Shown here: piece by piece, positions 6,933-6,999 of the stretch
Numbering within the stretch: position 1 is the first letter of the stretch
Layout of the letters: the number at the start of each line of letters is the position of its first letter
NCBI GenBank assembly: GCA_963522035.1
Contig: CAUQYP010000250.1
Location: 1-6,999, forward strand
Source of the DNA: Noviherbaspirillum_A sp963522035
Lineage (GTDB): Bacteria > Pseudomonadota > Gammaproteobacteria > Burkholderiales > Burkholderiaceae_D
DNA: 6,999 nucleotides
Reading direction: 5' to 3'
The notes under the pieces: model-generated
Told to the model about the DNA's origin: nothing
The model's database searches: none
The model's input: the letters and a program-made list of their open reading frames with translations, nothing else
Translations under genes and position numbers: made by a program

Positions 6933-6999
6933 CCGCGCAGCGAAAGTTGCATTTGACGTTCCGCGCAGCGACAGTTGCCGTTGCATTAAGCCCCGCGCA
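6933..6999 (-). repeat. Inverted copies of the left-end repeat family, running off the window
   Basis: Read on the minus strand, 6999-6985 gives TGCGCGGGGCTTAAT, identical to 66-80. Next, 6984-6961 gives 24 bases identical to 145-168, including the variant GCAACT. The match extends one more base (T6960 pairs as A, like A169) and then ends. A degenerate copy follows at 6952-6933 (ATGCAACTTTCGCTGCGCGG on the minus strand), which lacks one GCAACG-type hexamer and has a C to T change. The array continues beyond the window, so its full size is unknown. Confidence 0.88.

Noticed and set aside
6907..6940. Intrinsic terminator for the liv operon
   Set aside because: The hairpin at 6895-6927 is not followed by a T-run on either strand, so it is reported only as a hairpin.

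Overview
This window looks like chromosomal DNA from a betaproteobacterium of the order Burkholderiales. An Oxalobacteraceae-type genome is my best guess, inferred from protein similarity by eye, high GC coding bias and gene order; no search was run. It carries housekeeping genes plus one amino-acid ABC transporter operon. I see no prophage, transposase, CRISPR, tRNA or rRNA.

Layout, left to right. Positions 1-168 hold a repeat tract: a hexanucleotide run (GCAAAA, then GCAACG) that grades into 32-bp tandem units. Positions 169-325 hold no gene but contain two hairpin terminators (231-254 and 280-305). The leftward genes follow: rpmG (ribosomal protein L33, 326-493), rpmB (L28, 516-752) and radC (JAMM/HhH protein, 887-1561). 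A clear sigma70-type promoter at 793-821 serves rpmB-rpmG, so the ribosomal pair can be transcribed independently of radC. Divergent from radC are the rightward fkpB (FKBP-type prolyl isomerase, 1657-2124) and ispH (last step of the MEP isoprenoid pathway, 2160-3104), ending in a likely terminator at about 3123-3167. Then comes a compact rightward operon livH-livM-livG-livF (3187-6868): two permeases and two ATPases of a branched-chain (or other hydrophobic/polar) amino-acid importer. No periplasmic binding-protein gene lies in the window. After livF there is a hairpin (6895-6927), then copies of the left-end repeat in opposite orientation (6933-6999), running off the window edge.

How the genes work together. 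radC-rpmB-rpmG and fkpB-ispH are conserved neighbour sets in proteobacteria (both orders also occur in E. coli), so these blocks are ordinary core genome. livHMGF forms the membrane and energising parts of one transporter, translated from closely spaced or overlapping cistrons (19-bp gaps between H/M and M/G, and a 1-bp TGATG overlap between G and F). The only distinctly unusual element is the repeat family that brackets the block as inverted arms, with the same 25-bp inner end on both sides. I found no convincing undescribed protein system here.
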